Below, piece after piece: positions 24,982 through 33,923 of a stretch of DNA of 64,000 bases (positions within the stretch are counted from its first letter, which is position 1; each line of letters opens with the position of its first letter). Source of the DNA: Ruminococcus_C sp963590855 (GTDB lineage: Bacteria > Bacillota > Clostridia > Oscillospirales > Ruminococcaceae). The notes under the pieces were generated by a model. It did not search any database and was not told the origin of the DNA. It saw only the letters and a program-made list of their open reading frames with translations. Location: contig CAVAQT010000001.1 of the NCBI GenBank assembly GCA_963590855.1, positions 1 through 64,000 on the forward strand, in the 5' to 3' direction. The position numbers and the translations under genes are program-made.

Positions 24982-25470
24982 TTATGCTTTCACCAACAGG
25001 CAGACGCAGTGCGCCGAAATGCCCAGACCCTCACCGGTAAAGCCCAGTTTCTCCTCCGTGGTGGCCTTCACGCTGACCTGTTCCAGCGAAATGCCGCAGG
25101 CAGCGGCGATCTTTTCCCGCATGGGCACAATATATGGCGCAAGCTTCGGTTTCTGGCAGAGGATCGTGGCATCCAGATTGCCCACAGCATAGCCCTGCGC
25201 CTTCACCTTTTCCACAACCAGTTCCAACAGCTTTACGCTGTCTGCGCCCTTATACGCCGGGTCGGTATCCGGGAAATGCTTTCCGATATCCCCCAGTGCC
25301 AGTGCACCCAGCAGGGCATCCGAAACAGCGTGGAGCAGCACATCTGCATCCGAGTGTCCCAGCAGCCCTTTTTCATAGGGAATTTCCACGCCGCCCATAA
25401 TAAGCTTTCTGCCTTCTACTAAGCGGTGTACGTCATAGCCGTGTCCGATACGAAACGGGATGTTTTCCAT
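24982..25470 (-). CDS. ispF: 2-C-methyl-D-erythritol 2,4-cyclodiphosphate synthase IspF
   Basis: A 162-residue enzyme that cyclises CDP-ME-2-phosphate in the MEP isoprenoid pathway. The zinc ligands are in GYDVHRL (Asp, His near residues 11-13) and GHSDADVLLHAVSDALLGA (His near 45); the C-terminal KATTEEKLGFTGEGLGI is typical. Its ATG directly abuts the ispD stop (TAA then ATG), so translation is coupled. Confidence 0.97.
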   Translation of the reverse strand: MENIPFRIGHGYDVHRLVEGRKLIMGGVEIPYEKGLLGHSDADVLLHAVSDALLGALALGDIGKHFPDTDPAYKGADSVKLLELVVEKVKAQGYAVGNLDATILCQKPKLAPYIVPMREKIAAACGISLEQVSVKATTEEKLGFTGEGLGISAHCVCLLVKA

Positions 25471-26172
25471 TTATACTTCCTCCTTTTGCCGTGCCAGCAG
25501 AATTTCTGCAATGGCGATATCCTCCGGTGTTGTGATCTTAATGTTGGTATAGTCTCCCTCCGTCATGTAGACCTTGCAGTTGATCGCTTCGATCAGCTGG
25601 CAGTCGTCCGTGAAATCCAGGGCGTGTTCTTCGGCAAAGGTCACTGCCTCAAAATACAGCTGCCGCTTGAACACCTGGGGTGTCTGGGTAATAAACAGGT
25701 GCGGACGATAGGGCGTATCCACAATGAGATGGTCATTGACCACTTTAATCGTATCCTTTACCGGAACGCCCAGCGTCGCGCCGCCGAAAACAGAGGCATC
25801 CCGAATGACCTGCGCAATGTGTTCCGGTTTTACCAGCGGCCGTGCGCCGTCATGAACTGCGATCATGGTCGTACCCTTTGAGAGTGCGCGGAGACCGCAC
25901 ATCACGCTCTCCTGCCGGGTCGAACCGCCGGCAACAATAGCATGAAATTTCGTAATGCCGCACTGCTGTGCCGTCTCCCGAATGGCATCGTGGTCGGACG
26001 GGCGTGCCACCACGATGATCTCTGCCACACGCGGACACGCCTCAAATGCACGCATGCTCATACCGATAACATTGGTATCCCCAAGAGGGAGCAAAATCTT
26101 ATTTTTTCCCTGCATTCTGGTGGCATTTCCGGCGCACACCAAAATGACAGAAGTATCCTGTTCCTGTGCCAT
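25471..26172 (-). CDS. ispD: 2-C-methyl-D-erythritol 4-phosphate cytidylyltransferase IspD
   Basis: A 233-residue nucleotidyltransferase of the MEP pathway. The CTP-binding loop is VCAGNATRMQGKNKILLPLG; VHDGARPLV and FTDDCQLIEA are further conserved segments. An Asn-Ala-Thr variation replaces the usual Gly-x-Gly-x-R start of the loop, a minor divergence. ATG 26172 is favoured by AAAGGA nine bases upstream. IspD and IspF are adjacent and abut as in many Firmicutes. Confidence 0.95.
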   Translation of the reverse strand: MAQEQDTSVILVCAGNATRMQGKNKILLPLGDTNVIGMSMRAFEACPRVAEIIVVARPSDHDAIRETAQQCGITKFHAIVAGGSTRQESVMCGLRALSKGTTMIAVHDGARPLVKPEHIAQVIRDASVFGGATLGVPVKDTIKVVNDHLIVDTPYRPHLFITQTPQVFKRQLYFEAVTFAEEHALDFTDDCQLIEAINCKVYMTEGDYTNIKITTPEDIAIAEILLARQKEEV

Positions 26173-26249
26173 AGGACTCATTCCTTTCTATTTCTGCTGT
26201 TGCAAAAAGGGCACCGATTTTCTCGAAAACCAGTACCCTTTTCCAACGA

Positions 26250-26876
26250 TTACAAATTATGCAGCTTATAAGAGAGTGTCATCAGGCTGTCGTCCAAATG
26301 CATGGTCACAACCTGTGCCTGCTCTACCGCCAGATCGCAGTGACTGAAATTCCACAGTCCCCGTACTCCCAGCGAAACCAACCGCTCTGCCACCGCCTGC
26401 GCCGATTCTTTCGGCAGACACAGCACTGCGGCGGCGGGCTGATTTGCAGCGCAAAAGGCATCCAGTTCATCCATCGACTGTATAGGCAGTCCTGCAAGCT
26501 GTCTGCCGATCAGTTCCGGCTTGATGTCGAAAATCCCCACCAGCCGAAAGCCGCGCTGTTCAAAACGTACATTTTCCGAAACGACCTTTCCCAGGCTGCC
26601 GGCACCGATCACGATCGCCGGAAGCTGTTCGGTCAGTCCCATGATACGTTGTAAATTTTCCCGCAGTTCCGCCACAGAATAGCCGCTGCCCTGCTGTCCG
26701 AAACAGCCGAAACAGCAGAGATCCTGCCGGATCTGAGATGCCGTCATGCCGAGCCGCCTGCCCAATTCCCGGGAAGAGGTGCGGATCTGTCCGCTGCGCT
26801 CCATTTCTCCCAGCAGTCGGTAATACCGCGGCAGCCGCCGTACAACAGACGATGATGCGTCATATTTTTGTGTCAA
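26250..26876 (-). CDS. rex: Redox-sensing transcriptional repressor Rex
   Basis: A 208-residue repressor controlled by the NADH/NAD+ ratio. An N-terminal winged helix (RRLPRYYRLLGEMERSG, SRELGRRLGMTASQIRQDL) precedes a Rossmann domain with GAGSLGKVV (about residues 85-95) and a C-terminal domain-swapped helix. TTG 26876 is chosen as start: AGGAG lies ten bases upstream and the product then has the usual Rex length; the frame is open further upstream without support. Rex normally represses fermentation genes such as adhE. The window also holds adhE, but no convincing Rex operator was seen there. Confidence 0.93.
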   Translation of the reverse strand: MTQKYDASSSVVRRLPRYYRLLGEMERSGQIRTSSRELGRRLGMTASQIRQDLCCFGCFGQQGSGYSVAELRENLQRIMGLTEQLPAIVIGAGSLGKVVSENVRFEQRGFRLVGIFDIKPELIGRQLAGLPIQSMDELDAFCAANQPAAAVLCLPKESAQAVAERLVSLGVRGLWNFSHCDLAVEQAQVVTMHLDDSLMTLSYKLHNL

Positions 26877-26993
26877 ACGAATCGCTCTCCTATGCACTGA
26901 TTTCCATTCTGCAAGGGCATGCTTCACGCGAATTTCATTGCTTACGGAAGCACGCAACAGGCAATACCGCATCAAAACTGTGCGGCACAGCCT

Positions 26994-28208
26994 TTACGCC
27001 ATCAGCTTTGCCAGACGCTCGTTAATTGCTTCCAGGAATTCCTTGGAGTTGACCTTTTTCTTGTTCTCCAGCTTGGAGATCAGGTACAGGTCACCTGTCA
27101 TAATGCCGTCCTCGATGGTCTGGATGGTTGCCTTTTCCAGCTTATCCGCAAAAGCCATCAGTTCCGGCAGCTTGTCCAGTTCGCCGCGCTTGCGCATTGC
27201 GCCGCTCCATGCGAAGATGGTAGCAACCGAGTTGGTGGAGGTCTCTTCGCCCTTCAGGTACTTGTAATAGTGGCGCTGTACTGTACCGTGTGCAGCCTCA
27301 TACTCATAAATGCCTGCCGGAGAAACCAGAACAGAAGTCATCATTGCCAGAGAACCGTAAGCGGTGGAGACCATATCAGACATCACATCACCGTCATAGT
27401 TCTTGCAAGCCCAGATATAGCCGCCGTGAGAACGGATCACACGCGCTACTGCGTCATCGATCAGCGTGTAGAAATACTCGATGCCGGCAGCCTCAAACTT
27501 TTCCTTATATTCGTTGTCGTAGATCTCCTGGAAGATATCCTTGAAGGTGTGGTCATACTTCTTAGAAATGGTATCCTTGGTTGCGAACCAGACATCCTGG
27601 TGCAGATCCAGACCATAGTTGAAGCAAGCGCGGGCAAAACCGGCGATAGAGTTGTTCTTATTGTGCAGACCCTGTACAATGCCGTCGGTATCCTCAAAGT
27701 TGAAGATCAGTTCGCGGCTCTCGTTGCCCTCTGCGTCAGTAACCACCAGTTCTGCCTTAGAACCCTTCTTTACCTTCATTTCGGTATTCTTATACACATC
27801 ACCGTAAGCGTGACGCGCAATGGTGATCGGTGCAGTCCAGGTCGGGATATACGGCTCAACGCCCTTTACCAGGATCGGGGTACGGAATACGGTGCCGTCC
27901 AGGATGGCACGAATAGTGCCGTTCGGGCTCTTCCACATCTGAGACAGGTTGTATTCCGGCATTCTTGCTGCATTCGGGGTAATGGTAGCGCACTTGACTG
28001 CTACGCCGTACTTCTTGGTAGCGTTTGCGCTGTCGATGGTTACCTGATCCTTGGTCTTTTCCCGGTATTCCAGACCCAGATCATAATACTCGGTCTTGAG
28101 GTCTACATACGGGGTCAGCAGAATGTCCTTGATCCACTGCCACAGGACACGGGTCATCTCGTCGCCGTCCATCTCGACCAGCGGCGTTGTCATTTGAATC
28201 TTTGCCAT
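26994..28208 (-). CDS. icd: NADP-dependent isocitrate dehydrogenase (eukaryote-like subfamily)
   Basis: A 404-residue enzyme converting isocitrate to 2-oxoglutarate and CO2. The sequence features GTVFRTPI, KNYDGDVMSDMVSTAYGSLAM and EAAHGTVQRHY, with the catalytic Tyr and Lys regions of the homodimeric IDH subfamily II found in eukaryotes and some bacteria, rather than the E. coli type. ATG 28208 follows GAGGAGGAAAATCAA. Together with the aconitase upstream it supplies 2-oxoglutarate for glutamate; no citrate synthase is visible. Likely part of a minus-strand run starting at the aconitase promoter. Confidence 0.96.
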   Translation of the reverse strand: MAKIQMTTPLVEMDGDEMTRVLWQWIKDILLTPYVDLKTEYYDLGLEYREKTKDQVTIDSANATKKYGVAVKCATITPNAARMPEYNLSQMWKSPNGTIRAILDGTVFRTPILVKGVEPYIPTWTAPITIARHAYGDVYKNTEMKVKKGSKAELVVTDAEGNESRELIFNFEDTDGIVQGLHNKNNSIAGFARACFNYGLDLHQDVWFATKDTISKKYDHTFKDIFQEIYDNEYKEKFEAAGIEYFYTLIDDAVARVIRSHGGYIWACKNYDGDVMSDMVSTAYGSLAMMTSVLVSPAGIYEYEAAHGTVQRHYYKYLKGEETSTNSVATIFAWSGAMRKRGELDKLPELMAFADKLEKATIQTIEDGIMTGDLYLISKLENKKKVNSKEFLEAINERLAKLMA

Positions 28209-28273
28209 TTGATTTTCCTCCTCAAATTGCTCTCATTGCGTTTATACTTCTCACTGCGTTTTGGGTAACGGCA

Positions 28274-28828
28274 TTACAATGTTTCTGCCGGAGCGATCCG
28301 ATGTCCGGCTTGTTCTGCCAACGCAGAAATTTTGTCATATTCCGCAGCCGTCACAAGGATCAGCTGCAAATCATCGCTGTCAATGTCCACACCGCAGAGC
28401 AGCATGCCCTGCTGCCGGAGCAGTTCGTTGCAGGCGGCACACCATTGGAACACGTCCTCATCCTCCGACAAGTCCAGCCCGGAAAAATCCAGCTTCTGTC
28501 CGCCGTTCAGCTGAGACACTGCCCAGAGGAAATCCTCCAGTTCTGAGCTGCTGTCCACGCCGATCAGAGCATGCGCCGCTTCCAGTTCGTCCACCATGGC
28601 GATCCAGCACAGGGTGTCCCCGTCACAGGATGCCGCATCTATGCCGCGTTCAGCAAAGCGCTCCGCAAACTGTGCTGCATACGCTGCCCGATCGTTCCGG
28701 CAACACTCCAGGTTGGCATGCACTGTGGGATGGTTATGGCTGATGCAGTCAGCAATTGCCAGAACATACGGAACTTCAGACGCAGTTGCCTGCTCTGGTG
28801 CTTTTTTCTTTTTGAAGAATCCAAACAC
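28274..28828 (-). CDS. Uncharacterised soluble protein (possibly DUF6630-like)
   Basis: A 184-residue acidic protein that starts at GTG 28828, directly after the TAA of the upstream TraX-like gene. After a Lys-rich start (MFGFFKKKK) it has Asp/Glu-rich stretches (FSGLDLSEDEDVFQW) and ends LLCGVDIDSDDLQLILVT, which resembles DUF6630-type proteins, though I cannot verify the family. No signal, membrane segment or catalytic motif is visible. Coupled translation with the TraX-like gene suggests a shared role, otherwise unknown. Confidence 0.6.
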   Translation of the reverse strand: MFGFFKKKKAPEQATASEVPYVLAIADCISHNHPTVHANLECCRNDRAAYAAQFAERFAERGIDAASCDGDTLCWIAMVDELEAAHALIGVDSSSELEDFLWAVSQLNGGQKLDFSGLDLSEDEDVFQWCAACNELLRQQGMLLCGVDIDSDDLQLILVTAAEYDKISALAEQAGHRIAPAETL

Positions 28829-29536
28829 TTACGCAAACACCACCCATCGTAAAATTCCCAGCACCAACAGGTGCAGCGGATAGAACACATAGAAGAACCA
28901 CTTGTGAAAGGGCTTTTTGCTTCCGCTTTTGCCGTTGTAGCAATACTGTATGAGCGGTATCACCAGAAAGATGCCTAGCTGGAACAGTCCGCTCCACATT
29001 GGCTCACATGCCAGCATGCCAACACAGCACATCAATGTAATGACACTGAACGTCAACCATTTCTCCCTGGGATTTTCCCGGTATCGAAAAAAGGTCAGTG
29101 CGTACAGCACATCAAACATCGCCCAGTCGCCAAACACAGACAGCAGACACAGCCCAAAAACGACCAGCCACTTCACCGGAAGAGCGCATTGTACCCTGTC
29201 CCAGAACCAGATCGCCAGCAGGCTGAGGAACAGCGTGTAGATCACGCCGAATGCCGGACGAATGCCGCCGTTTTCAAAATAGCTGAACGGCAGCCACGAG
29301 ATCACGGCGAAAATGCCCAGCCGCATAGCGTATTTCTTTACGTTCTGGGTGTAGTGATACCCCTCTGCCAGCATATACGCCATCGTCGGCCCGGTCAGCC
29401 GTCCGATGACATGCATCACCTGCCCCAACAGCGACGCCGTGGGAACAAATGCCCAGGCAATATGGTCGATGAGCATGGCGACGATGACCAGGTACTTCAA
29501 CTGGTTGCGGTTGAGAAATCCCTTTGTGTTTGTCAT
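28829..29536 (-). CDS. TraX-like multispanning membrane protein
   Basis: A 235-residue polytopic protein with about eight hydrophobic helices, matching the TraX family (originally linked to pilin N-acetylation on F plasmid; clostridial chromosomal members are mostly uncharacterised). The N-terminal NQLKYLVIVAMLIDHIAWAF with Asp-His and HVIGRLTGPTMAYMLAEGY are the conserved family segments. ATG 29536 overlaps the previous stop by four bases (ATGA) and has AAGGA nine bases upstream. In this chromosomal setting it could acylate a surface pilin or polysaccharide; this is inference. Confidence 0.78.
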   Translation of the reverse strand: MTNTKGFLNRNQLKYLVIVAMLIDHIAWAFVPTASLLGQVMHVIGRLTGPTMAYMLAEGYHYTQNVKKYAMRLGIFAVISWLPFSYFENGGIRPAFGVIYTLFLSLLAIWFWDRVQCALPVKWLVVFGLCLLSVFGDWAMFDVLYALTFFRYRENPREKWLTFSVITLMCCVGMLACEPMWSGLFQLGIFLVIPLIQYCYNGKSGSKKPFHKWFFYVFYPLHLLVLGILRWVVFA

Positions 29537-29799
29537 TCCTGCTTGTCCTTTTCCTGGCGAAGCTCCCGGATCTGCCATCTCACCAGATGCAGACCGGCGG
29601 CAAGCAAAAACAGCAGCGCCACCAGTCCGATTCCGGAAACCGGACGTTCCCGCAGCAGGTGCAGATAGTCCATGATGTCGTGCTTGGAAAGCAGTGCATA
29701 GACAAAGACAACGACCATCACGATACTCCAGTCATTCCCATAGCCTTTCCAGAACTTCCGGTATTTCTCGATTTTCTTGTTCTTTTCCGGATCTGCCAC
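29533..29799 (-). CDS. Small two-helix membrane protein
   Basis: An 88-residue product with a charged N-terminus (MADPEKNKKIEKYRKFWKGY) and two hydrophobic segments (about 26-40 and 55-72), ending in a charged tail. It begins at GTG 29799 directly after the aconitase stop (TAAGTG), and its end overlaps the TraX-like gene by four bases. No known family is recognised and no strong ribosome site is visible, so translation probably depends on coupling to aconitase. Confidence 0.6.
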   Translation of the reverse strand: MADPEKNKKIEKYRKFWKGYGNDWSIVMVVVFVYALLSKHDIMDYLHLLRERPVSGIGLVALLFLLAAGLHLVRWQIRELRQEKDKQE

Positions 29800-31740
29800 T
29801 TATTTGCTCAGCTTGTCACGGGTATAATCCAACAGACCGCCTGCCAAAATGATATCCTTGGTACGTCCGGTCAGTTCGCACAGTACCGGGATCTCTGCAC
29901 CAGTTGTCTTGTTGACCAGTGTCAGTGTGGTTTCACCTGCTTCGATATGCTTGCGGATATCCGCCAGTTCCAGAACGTCGCCCTGGGAGATCTTCTCATA
30001 GTCTGCCTCGTTGACAAAGGTCAGCGGCAGAATGCCGGCATTGATGAGGTTTGCACGGTGAATACGCGCGAAGCTCTTCACCAGAACCGCCTTAACGCCC
30101 AGATACAGCGGTGCCAGCGCAGCATGCTCACGAGAGGAACCCTGACCATAGTTAGAGCCGCCCACGATGATGCTCTGTCCCATTTCCTTGGCGCGCTTCG
30201 GGAATGCTTCATCACAAACTGTGAAGCAGTGCTGCGAAATTGCCGGGATGTTGGAACGCAGCGGCAGGATCTTTGCGCCTGCCGGCATGATGTGGTCGGT
30301 GGTGATGTTGTCGCCCACCTTCAGAGAGCAGCCAGCTTCGATGGTAGCTTCCAGCGGAGCAGTCTCCGGGAACGGCTTGATGTTCGGGCCGCGGAGGATC
30401 TCCACCTTGTCCATTTCTTCTTCCGGTGCCGGCAGAACGATCATATTGTCGTTTACAGTGAATTTTTCCGGCAGCACGAAGTCCGGCATCTCGCCCAGTT
30501 CTCTCGGGTCGCTGAGGTAACCGGTCAGTGCAGAATATGCAGCCAGTTCCGGAGATACCAGATAGATCTGACCGTCCTTGGTTCCGGAGCGTCCCAGGAA
30601 GTTCCGGTTAAAGGTACGCAGAGAGATACCGCCGGAGTTCGGAGACTGTCCCATACCGATGCACGGGCCGCAGGCGCTTTCCAGAATACGCGCGCCGGCA
30701 GCGATCAGGGTGCCCAGGATGCCCATATCTGCCATCATGTTCAGTACCTGCTTGGAGCCGGGGGCGATTGCCAGAGAAACATCCGGGTTTACTGTCTTGC
30801 CCTTGAGAATGTGTGCCACCTTCATCATATCCAGCAGCGAAGAGTTGGTGCAGGAACCGATGCAGACCTGGTCGATTTTCAGCTTGCCGATCTCAGCCAC
30901 AGTCTTGACATTGTCCGGAGAGTGCGGACATGCAGCAAGCGGCACCAGTTCGCTCAGGTCAATGTGCAGTTCTTCGTCATAAACAGCATCGGGGTCTGCC
31001 TTCTGCTCGCTCCAGACTTCGCCTCTGCCCTGTGCTTCCAGAAACTGCTTGGTCACCTCATCCGACGGGAAAATCGAAGTGGTTGCGCCCAGCTCAGCAC
31101 CCATGTTGGTGATGGTAGCACGCTCCGGAACAGACAGGGTCTTAACGCCCTCGCCGCAGTATTCGATGACCTTGCCGACACCGCCCTTTACGGACATCCG
31201 ACGCAGGACTTCCAGGATGACGTCCTTTGCTGCGACCCACGGAGACAGCTTGCCGGTCAGTTCCACCTTGACTACCTTCGGGCAGGTGATGTAATAAGTG
31301 CCGCCGCCCATTGCAACTGCAACGTCCAGGCCGCCTGCGCCCATGGCGATCATGCCGATACCGCCGCCGGTGGGAGTATGGCTGTCCGAGCCGATCAGAG
31401 TCTTGCCGGGAACGCCAAAACGCTCCAGATGTACCTGGTGGCAGATACCATTGCCGGGACGGGAGAAGTAGATGCCGTGCTTCTTTGCCACACTGCCGAT
31501 AAAGCGGTGGTCGTCTGCATTTTCAAAGCCGTTCTGGAGTGTGTTGTGGTCAATATAAGCCACGCTGCGCTCGGTGCGTACCCGCGGTACACCCATTGCC
31601 TCAAATTCCAGATATGCCATTGTGCCGGTTGCGTCCTGTGTCAGTGTCTGGTCGATGCGGATTCCGATCTCAGAACCCTTTACCATTTCGCCCTCTACCA
31701 GATGTGCTTTCAGGATCTTTTCCGTCAGGGTCAGTCCCAT
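29800..31740 (-). CDS. acn: Aconitate hydratase
   Basis: A 646-residue [4Fe-4S] enzyme isomerising citrate and isocitrate. Cluster ligands are in IGSCTNSS and ACGPCIG; the substrate site includes SDSHTPTGGGIG and the C-terminal swivel domain has GGSNYGQGSSREHAAL. Its length is nearer to the short Aquifex/mitochondrial-like aconitases than to the 900-residue AcnA. ATG 31740 has GAAAGGAA upstream and a consensus promoter lies about 80 bases further. It heads a minus-strand run leading into the small membrane protein, the TraX-like gene, the uncharacterised gene and icd. Confidence 0.97.
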   Translation of the reverse strand: MGLTLTEKILKAHLVEGEMVKGSEIGIRIDQTLTQDATGTMAYLEFEAMGVPRVRTERSVAYIDHNTLQNGFENADDHRFIGSVAKKHGIYFSRPGNGICHQVHLERFGVPGKTLIGSDSHTPTGGGIGMIAMGAGGLDVAVAMGGGTYYITCPKVVKVELTGKLSPWVAAKDVILEVLRRMSVKGGVGKVIEYCGEGVKTLSVPERATITNMGAELGATTSIFPSDEVTKQFLEAQGRGEVWSEQKADPDAVYDEELHIDLSELVPLAACPHSPDNVKTVAEIGKLKIDQVCIGSCTNSSLLDMMKVAHILKGKTVNPDVSLAIAPGSKQVLNMMADMGILGTLIAAGARILESACGPCIGMGQSPNSGGISLRTFNRNFLGRSGTKDGQIYLVSPELAAYSALTGYLSDPRELGEMPDFVLPEKFTVNDNMIVLPAPEEEMDKVEILRGPNIKPFPETAPLEATIEAGCSLKVGDNITTDHIMPAGAKILPLRSNIPAISQHCFTVCDEAFPKRAKEMGQSIIVGGSNYGQGSSREHAALAPLYLGVKAVLVKSFARIHRANLINAGILPLTFVNEADYEKISQGDVLELADIRKHIEAGETTLTLVNKTTGAEIPVLCELTGRTKDIILAGGLLDYTRDKLSK

Positions 31741-31819
31741 TCAATATCATTCCTTTCGTAGTTGGCACTGCAAATACACGGCAAGCCATCCATTTACAAT
31801 ACGATTCTTATACCGTACT

Positions 31820-31849
31820 ATTATAGCAAAAAAAGGGCGCAGTTGTCAA
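31820..31849 (-). promoter_or_regulatory. Sigma-A promoter of the aconitase run
   Basis: The minus strand has -35 TTGACA (31844-31849), an 18-base spacer, and -10 TATAAT (31820-31825) with extended TGC. Confidence 0.85.
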
Positions 31850-31948
31850 GTCTGCGGCAGCCGCTTTAGAAAGTTCAAAGAAAAGGAAAAAGAAAAAACC
31901 GGATTTGCTTACAAATGAAATCCGCCGGCTCCGGCAGAATATGAAAAC

Positions 31949-31975
31949 AGCCCGGAAGCAAAGTGCCTCCGGGCT
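31949..31975 (-). terminator. Terminator after the EAL protein gene
   Basis: AGCCCGGA pairs with TCCGGGCT, followed on the minus strand by GTTTTC, about 25 bases after the stop. Confidence 0.8.
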
Positions 31976-31998
31976 ATGCGCCGGATCTTCTCCGGCTG

Positions 31999-33699
31999 TT
32001 ATTCTGTTTCAGAGAGATTGTAGACATGATCGCCGCTGAGCCGCTTTTCAAATTCTGCATGGGGCAACGGGCGGTCAAACAAGAAGCCCTGCGCCATACA
32101 GCAGTTGATGCCGCGCAGAAATTCTGCCTGTTTCTTGGTCTCTACGCCTTCTGCGATCACTTCCATGTCCAGATCGTTCACCATGTTTACGATGTTCTTG
32201 ATGACGATGACATCGTTTTTCCGGTGCTTTTCCATGTTGTTGAGGAAGGACTTGTCCAGTTTGATGATATCCACATTCAGATCCTTCAGCAGATTCAGAG
32301 AAGAATAGCCTGTGCCGAAATCATCGATCGAAGTGCTGACGCCGTTCTCGTGCATGGTCTGGACAAAGCGGAACAAGGTCTCATAGCTTTCATAGCCGGA
32401 CATTTCCGTCAGTTCTACCTCGATGTACTTTGCAGAAACGCTGTATTTTTGCAGCACTGCCAGGATTTCTTCTGCCAGGTGGGGATTTTGCAGATGCGCC
32501 TTAGAGAAGTTGACCGAAACGCGAACCGGTTCGATGCCTCTCGACAGCCAATTCTGGATGTCCCGGCAAACCTGTTCCAGCACATAGAAATCCAGTTTGC
32601 AGACGCTGCCCTCCCGTTCCAGCACCGGAATAAAGCTCATAGGCGGAACCATTGCGCCGTCCCGGAACCAGCGTACCAGTGCTTCACAGCCGCAGAGATG
32701 ATTGTCTGACAGCGTTACTTTCGGCTGATAGTAGACCACAAATTCCCGGTTTTCCAGTGCCTTGGGGAACATCTGGGACACTTCCTTCTGCCGCAGTGCA
32801 TGCTCCAGCATTGCGTCATCGAACCGGAACTGGTCGTTTTTCCCGGACATTTTTGCCGCATGCATGGCTGTAGAAGCGGCGTTGATGCCCTCGCCGGTAG
32901 TCTGTCCCGGCTGCATCTCATAGACACCGATTCTGGAACGCAGGTCAAAGGTCTTGGACTCATTTTCGCCGTAGGAGACCGTCACCTGCGTACCGTCGAT
33001 CTCTGCCAACAGCATATCCATGCGTTCTTTTTTCGCCAGAAGCACGAAGTTGTCGCCGCCCATCCGGGCAAAAAACTCATCACGATTCAGCTTCTGCTGT
33101 GTCAGGCGGACAAATTCCCGCAGAACCACGTCACCCTGCCGTGCGCCGACGGCACGGTTGATATAGTTGAAGTTCTTGATATTCAGAAATGCGCAGGCAT
33201 ACTCCTGGAGTTTTCCCTGTGCCATCAGTTTGCCGCCGGTCTCATTGATGCCCCGCGTATTCAGCGCACCAGTCAGAAGATCCGTTACCGCAATGCACTT
33301 CAGCAGCTGTACCAGCTTTACGCGCTCCATCATCAGAAAGATCTGCTGCGACAGAAATTGCAGCATTTCCTCCTGCGCCGGCTCCCACGCACTGCCTATG
33401 GACGGATAATAGGAAAAGACTGCGCTGCAGCTTTCGTCCATGCATACTGTGTTTTCATACGGCGGCTCTGCAAAGCCTTCCTCACTCCTGTAGAGCAAAT
33501 AACGATCGTCCTGACCATCGGGATCCATCACAGAGCATGCCGCCCGAAAGCGCAGTTCAAACTTGCCCAGCGGGAACACACACACGACTTTTTTCATCTG
33601 TTCCTTAAGGAGTGCGATCAAGTCATCTACTGTTTTTACATTATTTTGCAGTGACTCGAAAAGTTTTTGATAACTCTTCACATGAAAATCCGTATCCAT
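31999..33699 (-). CDS. Degenerate GGDEF / intact EAL c-di-GMP phosphodiesterase-like protein
   Basis: A 566-residue soluble protein. An N-terminal sensory-like region (about 1-150) is followed by a GGDEF domain whose signature is GGDNF (near 214), where the catalytic Glu is replaced, so cyclase activity is unlikely. The EAL domain (about 315-560) keeps its catalytic residues: CEALVRW, the Asn of VNFSKAHL, ELTEMSG, DDFGTGYSSL, LDKSF and EGVE. The protein is therefore expected to hydrolyse c-di-GMP, with the GGDNF domain perhaps sensing GTP. No membrane segment. The start at 33699 is preceded by GAGGTG. It has its own promoter and terminator. It links the window to c-di-GMP signalling, possibly pilus control. 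Confidence 0.92.
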   Translation of the reverse strand: MDTDFHVKSYQKLFESLQNNVKTVDDLIALLKEQMKKVVCVFPLGKFELRFRAACSVMDPDGQDDRYLLYRSEEGFAEPPYENTVCMDESCSAVFSYYPSIGSAWEPAQEEMLQFLSQQIFLMMERVKLVQLLKCIAVTDLLTGALNTRGINETGGKLMAQGKLQEYACAFLNIKNFNYINRAVGARQGDVVLREFVRLTQQKLNRDEFFARMGGDNFVLLAKKERMDMLLAEIDGTQVTVSYGENESKTFDLRSRIGVYEMQPGQTTGEGINAASTAMHAAKMSGKNDQFRFDDAMLEHALRQKEVSQMFPKALENREFVVYYQPKVTLSDNHLCGCEALVRWFRDGAMVPPMSFIPVLEREGSVCKLDFYVLEQVCRDIQNWLSRGIEPVRVSVNFSKAHLQNPHLAEEILAVLQKYSVSAKYIEVELTEMSGYESYETLFRFVQTMHENGVSTSIDDFGTGYSSLNLLKDLNVDIIKLDKSFLNNMEKHRKNDVIVIKNIVNMVNDLDMEVIAEGVETKKQAEFLRGINCCMAQGFLFDRPLPHAEFEKRLSGDHVYNLSETE

Positions 33700-33748
33700 A
33701 TAATCACCTCGTTGTCTTTACATTTTATACCCACCATTTGTCATTAAA

Positions 33749-33777
33749 ACTATAGCACATTTTTCTGAAATTGTCAA
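33749..33777 (-). promoter_or_regulatory. Promoter of the EAL gene
   Basis: The minus strand has -35 TTGACA (33772-33777), a 17-base spacer and -10 TATAGT (33749-33754) with extended TGC. Confidence 0.85.
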
Positions 33778-33863
33778 TCAGACGCAGAAGTCAAATTGAT
33801 TTCGTGCAAATCTTTGGATGATATTACGAAAACCGCAGACTGTTTTTGTTAGATATCACAAAT

Positions 33864-33892
33864 TTGACAAATGCCGCAAAATACGGTACACT
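33864..33892 (+). promoter_or_regulatory. Promoter of the AEC transporter gene
   Basis: -35 TTGACA (33864-33869), a 17-base spacer and -10 TACACT (33887-33892). Its position inside a longer open frame is what sets the AEC start downstream. Confidence 0.8.
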
Positions 33893-33923
33893 GATAGAAA
33901 GAATAATTCGAACGGATGTGAAA

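Larger units (their letters stand above)
31741..31998. other. Promoter region of aconitase and 3' end of the EAL gene
   Basis: No gene is seen. The region contains the aconitase promoter, an AAGAAAAAG-rich stretch near 31875-31900, and the terminator of the EAL-domain gene. Confidence 0.5.
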
